The notes beneath the pieces are model-generated. The model was not told the origin of the DNA. It was given only the letters and a program-made list of their open reading frames with translations, and ran no database searches. Of a stretch of 7,470 nt of DNA, positions 6,047-7,470 are shown piece after piece; within the stretch, counting starts at the first letter, position 1, and each line of letters starts with the position of its first letter. The translations under genes and the position numbers were made by a program. This stretch comes from an uncultured Carnobacteriaceae bacterium (GTDB lineage: Bacteria > Bacillota > Bacilli > Lactobacillales > Aerococcaceae): positions 1 through 7,470 of the forward strand of contig CALHVK010000106.1 in NCBI GenBank assembly GCA_938039195.1, read 5' to 3'.

Positions 6047-6298
6047 ACACAATATTTAAAAACACTGTGATTACGAAGAAGATTTGTCGGGTTCTTATAG
6101 TAGCAGTAATGGGAATCAGGATCAAAGGTGAATTAATAGGAGTTAGGGATTTATCCCTTACTCCTATTTTGAACTTTGAAGGTGAGAGACTACAGGCTCG
6201 AACCGGTCCCTCATTACAGCTACTATAAAACGAACCCACAAATCTTCGTAGTAATCACAAACCTTAGGTTTGCATTATTTTATTTTTAAATATTGTGT
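6047..6298 (+). mobile_element. Complete 252-bp MITE-like element (hairpin repeat copy B)
   Basis: The ends are perfect 16-bp inverted repeats (6047-6062 and 6283-6298, outer bases ACACAATATTT). The inverted similarity continues inward over about 70 bp. GTGATTAC (6067-6074) pairs with GTAATCAC (6251-6258), GAAGATTTGT (6078-6087) with ACAAATCTTC (6237-6246), and TATAGTAGCAGTAATG with CATTACAGCTACTATA. The right arm carries about 20 extra bases with a small palindrome AAACCTTAGGTTT (6259-6271). Between the arms lie the central hairpin and a GGCTCGAACCGGTCCC segment. There is no transposase and no coding signal, so it would be a non-autonomous element. I found no convincing target-site duplication next to its ends, which leaves the transposition mechanism open. 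Confidence 0.7.
6135..6168 (+). repeat. Central hairpin of repeat copy B
   Basis: The arms 6135-6150 and 6153-6168 pair with one T.T mismatch (6144/6159) at the same place as in copy A. Relative to copy A, C-G becomes T-A (6137/6166) and A-T becomes G-C (6148/6155), so both changes keep pairing. A T4 run follows on the plus strand. Confidence 0.8.
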
Positions 6299-6308
6299 CC
6301 ATGCAAAC

Positions 6309-6346
6309 AGGAACAGGGGCTTGTTTGTAAACAAGCCCCTGTTCCT
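6309..6346 (-). terminator. Strong hairpin, terminator of the GH112 operon
   Basis: A perfect 18-bp inverted repeat (6309-6326 with 6329-6346, arm AGGAACAGGGGCTTGTTT) with a 2-nt apex lies 12 nt after the stop of the small membrane protein. The minus-strand T-tract is short (GTTTG), while the plus side has GTTAAGTTTTATT, so it could work in both directions. Position and stability make it the likely end of this operon. Confidence 0.75.
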
Positions 6347-6358
6347 AGTTAAGTTTTA

Positions 6359-6541
6359 TTAACGCTTCATCGATTTAGAGTACGGACGATTGTAATCCCA
6401 TAGCAAGAGAAGTAATCCAGCTAAGCCAACAAGCATTGTTGCAACGCCTTCTTTTCCAATCATCTGATGCCCCAAAATAACGACATATAAGAATACCAAC
6501 ATCAATACGACGCGGATCCAAATTTTCACTTTAGGATTCAT
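6359..6541 (-). CDS. Small two-helix membrane protein
   Basis: The 60-aa protein has two hydrophobic segments (about residues 8-23 and 35-48) joined by a short GHQMIGKEG loop, and a basic tail WDYNRPYSKSMKR. It resembles the small membrane family that I recall as DUF6903; this name is tentative. I chose the ATG at 6539-6541 because it overlaps the stop of the GH112 gene as ATGA and has GGGAGAAG about 6 nt upstream. The alternative ATG at 6554-6556 would place the start inside that ribosome binding site. Tight coupling to the phosphorylase suggests a role connected with the same glycan pathway or its transport, but nothing in the sequence shows a function. Confidence 0.8.
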   Translation of the reverse strand: MNPKVKIWIRVVLMLVFLYVVILGHQMIGKEGVATMLVGLAGLLLLLWDYNRPYSKSMKR

Positions 6542-7470
6542 GATATCTTCTCCCATCTAATTTCGCTTGGCTCAAGTTCCACAGTTCTTGATACACCTTC
6601 ATCATCATAAACAAGTGTTGATTGCAATTCGTTTGTATTATTCACGATTGCGTACACTCCTTTTTCAGGATAAGCATGTACTTCCACTAATGGATTGCTT
6701 GCATACCATTTTGTTAATTCACTTTCTTTATTCGCTGCGTAGAATAACGCACGCATTAATAATCTTGTATTTTCTGGTGTGTATGGAAGTCCTGCGATGT
6801 AAACCCCACGACCTTTTCCGTAAGGGTTGGCTGCAAGATGGATTTCCCCGAATTCTTTTCCTTCGGCGTTGGCTGGAAGAACGATTCCTTCTTCAACGCC
6901 ACCAGCGCTTACTTTCGGATTGCTAAATTCAAGTACTTCTGTTGCACTCGTTAAGCCATACACGTTTTTAATATTTTCCCCAAAGTCAATCTTATGAACA
7001 TCTTCAATATCTTCGATAATAAAGTGTTCTTTTAATTCTTTAGTAAAGTATTTATCTGTTGAAAGGCTATATCCCATTTCTCTTTCAACACCCAAAATAT
7101 CTCCAAGTTGGAAGAATCTTCCTTGATGATGAACGGCTGTTGGTTCCCCAACTCCGACAAATCCGCCGCCATTATACACGAATTCACGAATACGTGTAAT
7201 GAGCGTTTCATTCTTCCAAACCTCTCCACCGCTAAATGAAGTTCCGGCATCCCCCGCGTTGATGATGACATCGACACCTTCTGGAACTCCATCATTAATA
7301 ATATCGTCAAAGCTGATAAAGCTTACGTCCACACTAGCACCACTTAGGGCTTCCATAATTCCAAGGTAAGAATAAATTTGTTTGTATGGAAGTTCATGGG
7401 CAACCATGTGTGCTTGCCAAGTTCTTAAACGCCCCCATGCATTTAAGATTGCTACTTTCAAACCAGTATA
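6538..7470 (-). CDS. GH112 1,3-beta-galactosyl-N-acetylhexosamine phosphorylase (3' part)
   Basis: The frame stays open to the window edge, so only the last 310 residues of a protein usually near 720-750 aa are seen. The TTG at 7459-7461 is internal; codons YTG precede it and the family continues upstream. The sequence LNAWGRLRTWQAH, then ALSGASVDVSFISFDDI, NAGDAGTSFSGGEVW and GFVGVGEPTA match the region after the TIM barrel in GH112 enzymes, including the glutamine-amidotransferase-like domain, followed by a small C-terminal beta domain. GH112 enzymes phosphorolyse galacto-N-biose/lacto-N-biose to Gal-1-phosphate and GalNAc or GlcNAc in the cytosol; some act on galactosyl-rhamnose instead. 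The barrel with its catalytic acid lies outside the window, so the exact specificity cannot be judged. The 3' end overlaps the small membrane-protein gene by 4 nt. Confidence 0.85.
   Translation of the reverse strand, partial: YTGLKVAILNAWGRLRTWQAHMVAHELPYKQIYSYLGIMEALSGASVDVSFISFDDIINDGVPEGVDVIINAGDAGTSFSGGEVWKNETLITRIREFVYNGGGFVGVGEPTAVHHQGRFFQLGDILGVEREMGYSLSTDKYFTKELKEHFIIEDIEDVHKIDFGENIKNVYGLTSATEVLEFSNPKVSAGGVEEGIVLPANAEGKEFGEIHLAANPYGKGRGVYIAGLPYTPENTRLLMRALFYAANKESELTKWYASNPLVEVHAYPEKGVYAIVNNTNELQSTLVYDDEGVSRTVELEPSEIRWEKIS

Noticed and set aside
6195..6210. tRNA T-arm-like GGTTCGAGCC on the minus strand of copy B
   Set aside because: The flanking bases do not form the T stem, no acceptor, D or anticodon arms are present, and copy A reads GGCTCGAGCC instead.
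5549..6228. Plus-strand open frames crossing both repeat copies, sharing a similar stretch containing VMGIRIKGEL
   Set aside because: The similarity comes from the repeat itself. All four A/B differences in the hairpin change amino acids while keeping base pairing, there is no credible ribosome binding site, and one frame overlaps tmk on the opposite strand.
5840..6298. CRISPR array or transposase-bearing insertion sequence
   Set aside because: There are only two long direct copies, with no short regular repeats and spacers, no cas genes and no transposase frame.
5840..6300. Target-site duplication around the MITE-like elements
   Set aside because: I compared the bases next to ACACAATATTT at 5840, 6046 and 6299 and found no matching direct repeat of useful length.
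7459..7461. TTG as the true start of the GH112 gene
   Set aside because: The frame stays open upstream to the edge, and the visible part matches the region after the catalytic barrel, so the gene must continue outside the window.

Overview
The window reads as chromosomal DNA of a low-GC Gram-positive bacterium. The evidence is the tmk-darA-holB-yabA replication/nucleotide cluster, which is typical of Bacilli, AGGAGG-type ribosome binding sites and AT-rich intergenic DNA. A member of Lactobacillales living on host glycans fits the gene content best; something close to Granulicatella/Carnobacteriaceae is my guess, held with low confidence. Every gene I can support lies on the minus strand, so transcription runs from high to low coordinates.

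Layout in transcription order: (1) 6538-7470 is the 3' part of a GH112 galactosyl-hexosamine phosphorylase gene, overlapped ATGA-style by a 60-aa two-helix membrane protein (6359-6541) and closed by a strong hairpin (6309-6346). (2) 5728-6308 has no gene. It holds the tmk promoter and two direct copies (A and B) of a repeat. Copy B is a complete 252-bp MITE-like unit with long imperfect terminal inverted repeats. (3) 3419-5727 is a compact housekeeping operon: tmk (dTMP kinase), darA/yaaQ (cyclic-di-AMP receptor), holB (clamp-loader delta') and yabA (replication initiation control). The yaaT gene usually found between holB and yabA is absent, and a terminator at 3342-3371 follows. (4) 193-3294 is a three-gene sulfatase operon: Cys-type sulfatase, its formylglycine-generating enzyme, and a TauE/SafE-type anion exporter. 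The genes are coupled by a 1-nt gap and a 1-nt overlap. The operon has its own -10 box, with a good CcpA cre-like site over the expected transcription start, and ends at a hairpin (159-192). (5) 1-158 holds that terminator and a third, diverged and inverted copy (C) of the same repeat, running off the left edge.

How the parts fit: the sulfatase has no signal peptide, so it should desulfate an imported sulfated compound in the cytosol. The FGE installs its catalytic formylglycine, and the exporter could remove the released sulfate or sulfite. The GH112 gene on the other side of the housekeeping operon suggests use of galacto-N-biose/lacto-N-biose type host glycans, so both accessory blocks may serve mucin-glycan foraging.

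The most novel element is the repeat family. Three copies share a central hairpin with the same single mismatch, and the differences among copies in its stem fall in compensating pairs. This says structure rather than protein is conserved.
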